DNA from: Hymenopellis radicata
Taxonomy: Eukaryota > Basidiomycota > Agaricomycetes > Agaricales > Physalacriaceae
Reading direction: 5' to 3'
Assembly: GCA_015501595.1 (NCBI GenBank)
Contig: JADNRX010001403.1
Location: forward strand, 1 to 10,006
DNA: 10,006 nucleotides
The position numbers and the translations under genes are program-made. The notes below the pieces were generated by a model. That model did not search any database and was not told the DNA's origin. It saw only the letters and a program-made list of their open reading frames with translations. This document shows, piece after piece, positions 1 to 8,900 of the stretch (position 1 is its first letter; each line of letters opens with the position of its first letter).

Positions 1-85
1 AATTGAAATGCGACGGTCACATGAGTGTGTGTTCTTCCTGAACCTCGAGTTGCTTAATTTATTGGGTTGCTTTTCTGGCAGCTGG

Positions 86-286
86 CTACGGGTTCCCACG
101 TAACACGTTGCGAGCCATATACTGCTGTGAGATGCTGGTGTCAGTGTCCCAAAGGTCCTCTTTGTGACGGCCGGTAAACGAAGTTCTTGGGACGCTTTTG
201 TTGTCTACGCTACCTTGTAATTGAGAGATAGACTTGTCTGATATAACGGATAGAACGCCCTCCACGCTGTCCGCCAACTGTCCGCG
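86..286 (-). other. Possible last exon of a minus-strand gene (weak)
   Basis: A 67-codon open frame ending in TAG at 86-88 begins directly after an AG at 287-288 that could be an intron acceptor. It encodes a mixed-composition peptide with FTGRHKEDLWDTD and ending ARNVLRGNP. An AATAAA motif on the same strand at 58-63 lies about 23 bases after the stop, a good place for a polyadenylation signal. No upstream exon could be joined convincingly, and no family is recognised. Confidence 0.2.
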
Positions 287-734
287 CTAGCTCAACTTGA
301 ACAGTGTCTGGTCTGTGTATATTAGCTGCAGTTGTTGCAAGACTTTTTGAGGCCAGCGACTGTCTGCATCGTGAAGCCTTGCTTTTCAAGAGAAACTCTG
401 CGACAGCAGTGAGATATTGTCTTGTTCTCGGTAATGTCGACAAGTTTAAATATGCAAAAGGTGAAGGGTGGGCTCCCAGAAGCTGAACACGGGGCAGTGC
501 TGCTTGTGATGCTCAATCAAGTGCTCAGTAGTCAGTAGTGTTGCCAAGTAGACCCTGGGTTGTTTACTATGTAACAAATCAGAGTTTTGAACCAGTAGGC
601 AACGTTGTGGCCTCTGAGAGAGCCTTACGTTCTGTCAGAAGAATGTGTGTTCACTGTCCGGGGAAAGCTCGGACAAGCAGAGAGTGGCGGGACAAGGGCG
701 ACACACCGCTGCGCCACATTAGGTGCTCAAAAGC
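287..734. other. Interval without a supported gene
   Basis: Short overlapping open frames occur on both strands, but none has an ATG context, domain or splice structure that I can defend. A TATA-like ATTTAAA occurs around 445-451, and a small direct repeat of CAGTAGT is found at about 525-538. The interval is best read as intergenic or as an unresolved part of a gene entering from the left. Confidence 0.4.
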
Positions 735-770
735 CCGGTTACCGGTATCGAAACCGTTAGTAACGGTTTC
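735..770. repeat. Two adjacent perfect palindromes
   Basis: The first is CCGGT-T-ACCGG at 735-745. Four bases later comes GAAACCGTTA-G-TAACGGTTTC at 750-770, perfect 10-bp arms with a single central base. Each arm of the second contains AACCGTTA/TAACGG, which resembles a Myb-type recognition core. They lie about 60 bp beyond the tRNA 3' end and about 230 bp before the peroxin-like gene. They could be a dimeric transcription-factor site; a one-base loop makes an RNA hairpin unlikely. Confidence 0.6.
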
Positions 771-809
771 AAACAGTAACTTTCAAAAGTTAAAAGATTA
801 GACTCGATC

Positions 810-814
810 AAAAA
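810..814 (-). terminator. RNA polymerase III T5 terminator of tRNA-Tyr
   Basis: A run of five T residues on the minus strand, 17 bases after the tRNA 3' end, is the expected polymerase III stop signal. It is the first run of at least four T after the gene. Confidence 0.8.
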
Positions 815-831
815 GTTCTACTCTGATGCAG

Positions 832-917
832 TCCGACCTGCCTGGTTCGAACAGGCGACATCAAGATGAATTGATAACCATTACAGTCTTGCGCTCTTCC
901 AACTGAGCTAAGGTCGG
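832..917 (-). tRNA. tRNA-Tyr (anticodon GTA), intron-containing
   Basis: The reverse complement folds as a complete cloverleaf: acceptor CCGACCT paired with AGGTCGG, D stem GCTC/GAGC, anticodon stem CAAGA/TCTTG, T stem GCCTG/CAGGC around TTCGAAC, and discriminator A. The mature length is 73 nt after removing a 13-nt intron. The anticodon GTA lies at 882-884. C1-G72 and A73 are the usual eukaryotic tRNA-Tyr identity elements. The encoded 3' end has no CCA, as expected for a nuclear gene. Transcription is away from the peroxin-like gene. Confidence 0.97.
868..880 (-). other. 13-nt intron of tRNA-Tyr
   Basis: The intron interrupts the anticodon loop between positions 37 and 38, the universal site for eukaryotic nuclear tRNA introns. 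Removing it leaves a seven-base loop CTGTAAA closed by a perfect five-pair stem. Tyrosine tRNA genes are almost always intron-containing in fungi. Confidence 0.9.
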
Positions 918-1000
918 ATGAACGTCTTGATTCAAAGGAAGCTATGTAGGTCCCAATTTTATCGGGTGTTGCGGATCAGAGTAAAACAGGACTGAACACC
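918..1000 (+). promoter_or_regulatory. Divergent tRNA / peroxin-like gene intergenic region with two possible uORFs
   Basis: Only 83 bp separate the tRNA 5' end from the peroxin-like ATG, so the polymerase II promoter or leader must lie in or across the tRNA gene. Two upstream AUGs are visible: one at 918 opens a 25-codon frame ending in TGA at 993-995, and a minimal AUG-UAG start-stop element sits at 944-949. Whether they are in the mRNA depends on the unknown transcription start. No convincing TATA box is visible. Confidence 0.45.
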
Positions 1001-2191
1001 ATGTCATCTCCTGCCACCAAGGCGACTGAAACGGAAGCGATAACAGGCGAATGGCTGAGGACATCGCCGACGCCGTTAGTAGCGGCGTTGTTACGGGTTG
1101 GACCTGTGGTGCGGGTGGTGCGACGGTGTGCTGAAGTGGGAAGCTGGCGGGGCGGGAACTGGTATTCGTCATGGCTGGCGGTGGCCGGGTGGTGGGCGTT
1201 TTGCGTCGGCGCACGCGTCACTATCATCGGGGCGCTTGCTATTCTTGCGCTGTTCATCTCTCCTCCTCTTCCGGCATCGCAAAAGACACATGGAACGGAA
1301 GACGCACTACAGAGGACAGTGGATGACATACTCCTCCTCTCCTCACTACTTCCTCACCTTCCTCAATCGTTTCCCCCATCACTCACTGTGCGCGCTGCGG
1401 TAGTATTGTACGTTATTTGGGTTGCAATAGGCTTCATTGTTCCGGGACGGATGCTGCTCGGAGTTGTCGGAACGGTTGTGCTGTGCTGGCGTGCGCCTTG
1501 GTTTTGTTACCTTACCGGCACCCTTTGGCGTAGTGCTTGGGTCCGTTGGGGCATCTACACACTCTGGTCCCGTATCTCTGGTCGTCCTCTTCCTATCCCC
1601 ACTCACTCCGACGACTCTTTCCTTTCTTCCTCCTCCTCCGACGAAGATGCGGACCGGTTCCTATTTACAATCTATGAAAACCAGCGATGGTGGATGGGCA
1701 TCGATTGGACAGCAGCACTTCTTCCCAATGAGCGCCCTTCGTGGTGTTCCTCCTCACTCCTCCCCGTTCAACCCCCAGCCGCATTCGCTCTTCCCCCCGG
1801 CTGGGTCTGGGAGGAGCCAGAGTGGAGTGTCATCGTTCATACAGAAGAGGGCACTGCAGCCACTAGAGAGGTCCGCTCCCTTCCCAGCGAGGACGAGGGA
1901 CTTCTCGCAAAAGCTGCCGGGAGGGTCAAGCACGAGAGGAGCGCCACTCTCCAGTTCGATGATCCAAAGCCAAACGAGGAGGACGAAGACGAATCAGAAG
2001 AAGAGCTCACTGACATCGACGGTTGGGTCTATGCTGACAACAAGTGGGAGGCAAAGGGGCCTAGAGGTGGCATCGGTAAATACACCCGATACCGTCGCTG
2101 GTCCCGCATTGCATTGCTCTCAACCGACGCCCCCGTCGCCGACCTTGCCGAATCACCCTCCCCCGCAAAAAAGCACCGCATTGTCCGATAG
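1001..2191 (+). CDS. Pex24/Pex30-family peroxin-like membrane protein with dysferlin domains
   Basis: A 396-residue intronless ORF whose ATG at 1001 has A at -3. Residues 54-90 and about 129-170 are strongly hydrophobic, in the position of the membrane or reticulon-homology region of this family. A Ser/Asp linker (201-218) leads to a DysFN-like module at about 220-280, with FTIYENQRWW, WTAALLPNERPSW and PPGWVWEEPEW. A long acidic insertion (about 282-338) separates it from DysFC at 339-372, with DIDGWVYADNKW and YTRYRRWSRI. The aromatic Trp/Arg pattern is diagnostic of dysferlin modules. Family members (yeast Pex28-32, Yarrowia Pex23/Pex24) sit in the ER at peroxisome contact sites and control peroxisome number and size. 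Which paralogue this is cannot be decided here, so no symbol is given. The basic tail ends in KKHRIVR. The gene starts 83 bp from a divergent tRNA gene and has no introns, unlike its intron-rich neighbour. Confidence 0.85.
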   Translation: MSSPATKATETEAITGEWLRTSPTPLVAALLRVGPVVRVVRRCAEVGSWRGGNWYSSWLAVAGWWAFCVGARVTIIGALAILALFISPPLPASQKTHGTEDALQRTVDDILLLSSLLPHLPQSFPPSLTVRAAVVLYVIWVAIGFIVPGRMLLGVVGTVVLCWRAPWFCYLTGTLWRSAWVRWGIYTLWSRISGRPLPIPTHSDDSFLSSSSSDEDADRFLFTIYENQRWWMGIDWTAALLPNERPSWCSSSLLPVQPPAAFALPPGWVWEEPEWSVIVHTEEGTAATREVRSLPSEDEGLLAKAAGRVKHERSATLQFDDPKPNEEDEDESEEELTDIDGWVYADNKWEAKGPRGGIGKYTRYRRWSRIALLSTDAPVADLAESPSPAKKHRIVR

Positions 2192-2289
2192 ACTCAAAGA
2201 CACCTTGTCCAAAAATTAGCTGTATTTTATCTGTACTATCAAGCATTCCAATAGACTAGTCAAAGTGACTGGTCACAAAGTTCGCCTCC

Positions 2290-2671
2290 TCATCTTGAGC
2301 CCCTTCGCAGGCCCAACTGCAATACCAGTACGTCTACAAAGCGCGTCATGAGATCCTCCAAATCCGGTCCCCGAAAAGAAACGAATGTGGCGACTCTTCC
2401 AGCGAGGGCTCCGGCGCAGGTGGTTGCTTCCTTTGTCATTCCGAATACATTTATCAGCGCGGTGTCTCAGATGCTTGAAGCTTGAAGGGGGGGCCTTGAA
2501 CTCACCGGCCACTAAAATACACTTTCCTAGTGAATCGAATGAGTTCTCCGACAACAGGACGCCAGTCAGGAAGCATGGGAAGCTCATTTCGCTACTGGGC
2601 AATACGTAGCACTGTGGTCGTCGAGACACACACGCATCGTCCGTCGCGCGCTCTTGGTGGGAAAACGACAT
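2290..2671 (-). CDS. Tentative small two-exon gene, product not recognised
   Basis: An ATG at 2671 (MSFSHQERATDD...) opens a frame that reaches a strong GTGAGT donor at 2505. The ORF itself continues past it, but a better protein-like frame follows a splice. Acceptors at 2466 (40-nt intron) or 2427 (79-nt intron) both join to a segment containing CAGALAGRVATFVSFRG and DLEDLMTRFVDVLVLQLGL, ending in TGA at 2290-2292. The predicted product is about 95-110 residues. The downstream segment has a balanced hydrophobic/charged composition, unlike the Arg/Ser-rich unspliced alternative. It would be tail-to-tail with the peroxin-like gene and lie 262 bp beyond the stop of the Tag1-like gene on the same strand. 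I see no known domain. The intron sizes fall outside the 43-61 nt seen next door, and chance open frames of this length are not rare. Confidence 0.27.
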
Positions 2672-2855
2672 CAATACAAGGACACCGGATTCCAGAGATC
2701 GTCGCGTCACAATTTAGATGCGATTCAAATGAAGATTACAGAATGGCCTCGACTAAAAGTACTACATAGTCATAATCATAACAATACAAGTGTCAAATGT
2801 TACACCCACAACTGGATCCCTCAAGCTAATCGTTGATTTCAATGAAAAAGTAACA

Positions 2856-2869
2856 AAGTAAGTAAGTAA
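2856..2869. repeat. Short AAGT microsatellite
   Basis: Three and a half tandem copies of AAGT, about 65 bases downstream of the stop of the Tag1-like gene, probably within its 3' untranslated region. No function is evident. Confidence 0.6.
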
Positions 2870-2933
2870 TCGAGCGTTCGTTGAATATGCATGAGTATGT
2901 CAAGTGCTAAGCAAATTTTCGTGCTGCTTTTCG

Positions 2934-5900
2934 TTAGTCCGTGCTGCGACGCGTCGAATTCGAAGAGGCGTCGGTAGATTCGTCGGAGGATGAATCTCCC
3001 TGCGACGATGATTTCGCGGACGAGTCTGAGCTTGGCGTAGCAGTAGCTTCCGTGCTAGTCTCAGACGCCGGCTCCTCATCACTCGCAGAGGCAGTAGCAG
3101 TGGCTTTGACGGTCGAGGACGTCTCCTCATCACCGTCCGCGCTAGCCGTCGTCGTGCCCGTTTCCTTCCCAGTACTCGAGCTGCCACTCGCGCTCTCGCT
3201 CGCCGTCTGGCTCACTGAGCTCGCGCTCACACTCTCAGCCGCCGCCTTCATCGCATCGAAGCTAAGACTGAAATTGTACGTAGTTGGCACGCGATCCTGC
3301 TGAAGCTTGAGCCACGGAATCTCGTACCCATCATTGACGATGATCGTGTTCGCAGTCGCCACGTCCAAGTATCCCAACCCAACGATGCCCAGACTATCAT
3401 CAACCCCTTTAACCAACAGCACATTTGGTACCGGCCCCGAATTAACCGTCTCGCCCGGCCCAATCGTAAAGCCGTCAATGGGTTCGCTGAAGAACGCATA
3501 CACGTCTCCTTCTACGCCCGCGTCACTTTGGACAAAGGTAATCGTGATGGGAGTGTCAAAGGGATTGAACACATCAAAATCAATCGTGACCAAGTTGTCT
3601 ACGAGCGTCTCGAGCGTGATTGTGACATGGATGCTAGTGATGATAGTGGGTTGGTTCATACCGGGTAGGGTGGTGCTGAGCTTGATGCCGCCCAACGCGC
3701 CTTGCAACGAGGCGTAGGGCGTCGAGTCTGCATCGCCGGATATAGTGAGCGGTATGTCGTCACCCGTCGTCATGAAACGCGTGAGGAAAGCCTGCGCGGT
3801 AGTGTCATTCGCGTCAGAGGGCATGTAATGGAATTCAGAGTCGAGATGAATTGTGCCAGGGAGCAGGTCATATGGCTGTAGAACCTCTTAGCAACATACA
3901 ACAATGATGAGGACAACTTACGTTGATAATCGACCGTCCAAGCACCGTACCATCATACACGACAGGTAACGCCACATCCGTCGTATGTAAAGTCACCTCC
4001 GACGGGTTGTCCAGGGTACTCTTCAATGGACTAATGATGTACTCCGATGTTGCCCCAGTGACACTGACGTTGCTGAGCACTGTCGTCCCACCGAACGCGT
4101 TGATTCCGACCAGACTCGAATCCACGTTGAACTCGATGCCAGAGATCGGAACATCTCCAATTGTTGTATGCGCACGGACATCTGCAGTACCCTTCAATGT
4201 CAGATCGACGGAGGCAGACAGTGTAACAGCGGCAAACAACGCCACGAACGCCCCGTCGTTGAGCGACACTAACGGCTCGTTAGTCCACGAAATCTGTAAA
4301 TCAACATCATTCCCCGTTGACACTCCTCCACTAGAAGATTCCATCGGAAGTGACAATGACGCGATGTCCACACCATGTCCATTCATGACAATCTCCTGAC
4401 TCGATTGGAACACCTCCAATGAGAACCCGAATGGATTTGCGTACGTCGCCACCGTGTTGTTCGAGCTCGTTGGCGGGTTGAACGTCTCGTCCTGGTTCTG
4501 TATCGTAACCGCCAAATCACTCAACGCGATTGTCTTGATCACGTCGAATTTTTCTCCCGGTAAGGTAACAGAGAGCTCCAGTGTCTTGAATGCCGTACTC
4601 AACCAGCCCACGGGACCACTTGAACCGTCGGGTTGAACAGAGTCGCCTTTGGTCAGGAGCGTCGAGTTTTTCCCTGCGAGGAAGTCTGAGAACAAGACAC
4701 CGACGTTGTCTAGGTCGCCGCCGCTTTGCGGCACGATGCGTCCAGACAAATGCGTCCGAGTGGCCGCGTTGGCAGTCAGGAAGAGATTCGACGCAGAGAG
4801 CGCTATTCGAGCTTATCAGGATGACAATTCAGAGCCCAAGGCGGAATACATACGTCCAAGGTTCGTGTCACCATAAAAGGTCTGGAAGCCAACGGTTCCA
4901 AGATCAATACCGAGTTCTGGAATTGTATTTAACAAGTCATGAGCCCTAATTGAATGAAATGACGCACGGGCAGACGAAGGAATAAGCGCATCGGTCTCGA
5001 TGTGAATCCCACCAGCGGCATCATCGGATGGAAGCTCGAAGTTGCTTATGGTGACACCGGGAAGGTTATTGAAAGCCTTGAACGAGACCTTCTTCTCGAG
5101 GGAGATGTTATCAAAAATCGTCCCTAGTGCGTTCAGACGAAGCTTATCAGTGGAGATGGTCCATTCGAAGTCCTCGTTGTGCAGCAAATACGTCGCAAAC
5201 GTCGTAAATCTGGCATGAGACCTGATGAGCTAGGGCGAATTACTCGACTGATGAAGACGTACTGGTCTGTATTGGTGATTGTCAGTCTTGCCTGCGTATT
5301 ATAATTAGGAACGCCGTCATTAGCAGCAGCGCAAACTGGGCGATAGGTCAGAATGGATCAAAGTCGTTGAGTAAAATTTTATACTGGGATCAAGTGCAAT
5401 TTCTGCAATGTTGGTTCCTTGCCAAGTGACACTATATTCATGTGAGTAAAAATAGGCAAAACAACAAGAAACCGTACGTGACCGGCTCGGTGAATGTAAT
5501 GAGTGCGTCAAGCGGGCCAGTGTTGAGTAACGAGCCGACTAACGAAAGATCGAATCCTTCATCTGATATGTTCCTGTCAGCGTCACACATCAGTACGCAA
5601 CGATTGTCAGGAAACAGTATCACCAACGTTATGTTGGCCTCCGAGAAGGCGAGCACAGACTGATCCACGAGAACTTGAGCAACCGGTCCAGCGACAGCGC
5701 CAATCAGATACAATGCAGTGTCGTCAGTCTGCGTCAATCACTCAGCGATGTCGAGAGAGTGAAAAGAAAACTGGGATTACGATTGCGGGAACAGACGTTT
5801 GATTGAAAGAGAGCTCAGTCGCATCTTCAAGAACCGGTGAGAATGCGAAAGACACTGCACTATGCACATACATTCATCCAACTTCAGAGAGCTGTCGATA

Positions 5901-8900
5901 GCCAAATCAACTTTGAGATTCTTCAGAGATGCGAGGATCGCGCCGTTCACGTCGAATTGTTTGCCACTGTGAGAATGCTTAGTAATCGACTGAAGTATAA
6001 CACATATCGTGTACCTAACACAAGTAGGCTTTTCAGTGTCCACAGTCGTTGTGACCTGCATATAAAGGCCGCATGAGTGTCCATTGACTATCGAAAAGTT
6101 GGGATCTTACTGGAGGATTATACTGAGGGTTCTGCACGATTACTTCGAACAGATCAGTCAAAGGCCCAATATCCACAGAGTTCGCCTTGGAGGCAGCACT
6201 TATGAAGGCGATGATAGAGAGCGGATTCAGGTTATAATCCATATTCAGAGTCTGTGAGGTGACACTGCTATGTCCATCGGCGTGAATGGGGTTGGAGGAC
6301 ACGTCCGCATTGATGATACCAAGGACAATTCCTTGGAACGTCGCTGTCGTTCCAACGGTAAGCAAATTGATACTTGCTGTGAACGGGTTGGCCAAAGTGA
6401 AAGAAGCCGACGCGATACCGGTCTTAACGATGTCTATTGGGAAAGTCAACGAGGTGCTCTTGATCAGGGTGTCGTGCATCGCGGGGATCGTGACTGGAGA
6501 GAGGACAATTTGTGACAGCGCCTCCTTCAACGACTCGATAGGGGTTGAATCTGTGCTGCCATGAATCGTCGTATCACTGTCGACACCTTGGATGTAATTC
6601 TCCAATAAAATGCGCCCGGCGGTTTCGGCAGAACCCTGAGGAGAGAAATGCACGGCTACAACATTCTTCAGCCTGCGCAAACGAAACATCAGGTTTTTTG
6701 ACCCACCGATAGCGTACGTTTCATTCCCCGGTACAATGATAAGGTTGTCCTGAAGACATATGAGTACATTGGCTACCTCAAGGCGAATATCTCATACCAG
6801 ATTAGCACTGCCGATCGTCTGGTCTCTGAGGACCGAAATCATGGTCAGTTATCGTTTTAAGATAAGCATGAGACGCACTGGAATAGCAGTCCGAAAGATA
6901 CATCTTCAGTACCTATCGTGAGATTACTATCGTGGAGGATCAGTACTTCTCAACGACATAAACACGCGAAGGCAGACCTTGGATTGAACAAAGGACTGTT
7001 GACCTTTATGAGCAAGTAGTCTGGGAAACCCTGGAAGACGTCCAAGTCACTGACAGTGACTGGTTCGGCGTTGAGGCCCTGGAGACCGTCGATCGTCGAC
7101 TGAACGTCGAAATCTATGTCTGTTAGGCGAAGAATCCCAACTGCGGTGCTGGCGTCCGTATTCGCTGAACCCGATAGTCCCATGGTCTCCGAATCTCCCA
7201 TGGTGGTAGCCGCCACAAAGTCATTGAAAACGGAGTGTGTGTTATCGAACACCGCGAATGGGACATCGCTGAAGCTAAGGTGAATAATCCGGTCCTCGAC
7301 ATCCGTCGTACTGGGTCCACGTGGAATGGCCAATTGAGCAAAAGACTGGCCATTGTAGGAAACGGTAATGGTCTGTTCCACAGAAACGATATCGACAGGG
7401 AAACCGAATGGCAGGGTAAATGCAGCATCAGTAGAATCGCTACTTGTCGCGGGGTTGTAAGCCGTTCCTTGGGTGAACATCAGCTCCAGCTCGTTGAGAG
7501 AGATGGACTTGATGATGTTGAGCACGCCTTGGTTCGGAAGGACGGTTGCGATGAGAAGACTCTTGATGCCCTCGTTGAGCCAAGTTACCTAGCGCACGTT
7601 AAGTTTCAGTAATCAAGTAAATACGCGTTGCCCGTACATCTGATGGACCTGCACTAGCGCCGTGAACGACTACATCACTGTCCTTTGCCGTGAATGAAAT
7701 TATTGAAGACCGTCGAAACCGCAGCAAGTCCTGCATCAGAATCTTGAGGAACTAATCGGCCAGCCAGAGACATGTTGGTGGTAGATCCTGGAGACAAAGT
7801 AACTCCTTCGCTTGCAACGGGTGCGATCATGACGTCTCCAAAGTAGGTTTCGAATCCTAGAGAACTCAATTCGATACCCACTTGAGAGGGCTATAGGAAT
7901 TGTCTTCATCAGCTGAAATTTCTCCGATGCGGAACGTACTTACATTGTCCGTATTGGCTTGGAGAGTGAGGTGAATACCACCGTCTGGATCGTTCTCCGG
8001 CAAGTCGAAAGATTGGATAACAACCCCGCCTTGAGGCCATTGAATCCTTTCAACGTCACAACCTTCGACGTCAAAGCTATGCCATCGACATCGATGCCCA
8101 AGGCGCTAACTAAGTAACATATTGAGAAAGTAAGCCATTTCGAATAAAGGACTTTACCTGTAAGGTTTTCGCCTGTGATTTCCCACTGGAAACTTTCTTC
8201 GGTCAACAGAACCTATTGGAATATGAGACGAATCCAACAAATTCGTGGCCGGGACTCACTTTAGTGAATGCGGTCAGATGGTCTGTATCTGCTACGACAA
8301 ACTGTGATTCCATCGAGATGTCTCCACCGACGTCGCCCGTGATGGCAAGGTCATCCCATTTTTGATAGTTCCGAGAGGTTTACACCGACCACGAGACAGT
8401 TTAAGCCGGACCCAAATGAGATGGTGGCGTCAACTACAGACATATTCTATGAGCGAATGGAGAGTCAAGAACGTGAATACTAACACGGTCCTGCATCAGT
8501 GATACTTCCCTTCAGAGTGGTTACTGGAGAAAGCTTAACTAACGCTATATTGAGAGAAGATATCGTACCGAATGACGATTGCTGAGGATCGGATATCAAG
8601 ACCGAGTCGATTCTGGGGAATCATTAGTTCTGCGCCCAAGGAGAGGCAAGCCGTCGGTAGATACCCTAGAACGGATCCAGTGACAATCTTTTGGACTATG
8701 GGTTGGGCAAGGACCGGTAGAATGTAGTCCAAGGTGTCGTCAGTGCCGGTGACCACGCCATCTTGTGTATAGGTCAACGTCGTCCTATAATCCCCTAGAT
8801 ATCCCGGTATGAGAAGCAGATCCGATTATAGCGTACTATGCCTACCAATGGTAACCTCCGATGAAAGCTCCACATCCGACTTGAGTTTAGTGAACGCCGA

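Noticed and set aside
538..801. An 87-codon plus-strand ORF starting at TTG
   Set aside because: It has no ATG, no domain and Arg/Ser-rich composition, and it runs through the palindromes. It is probably a chance frame.
1437..2219. A 260-residue plus-strand ORF overlapping the peroxin-like gene
   Set aside because: It is a Pro/Ser-rich out-of-frame shadow; the overlapping frame has clear dysferlin motifs.
2941..4399. Long plus-strand ORFs at 2941-3303, 3307-3717 and 3923-4399
   Set aside because: They are antisense shadows of exons 28 and 29 of the Tag1-like gene, produced by its biased composition.
5438..5737. Continuous 99-codon minus-strand ORF taken as one exon
   Set aside because: It reads through the 54-nt intron 5574-5627 and into the intron at 5477. 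Splicing restores the family sequence.
8484..8664. Apparent frameshift and stop after GSVLG
   Set aside because: It is explained by the intron 8613-8664, which has a CTAAT branch site, and by the donor GTTAGT at 8484. The result reads GIDSVLISDPQQSSFGT and then ITDAGPFD.
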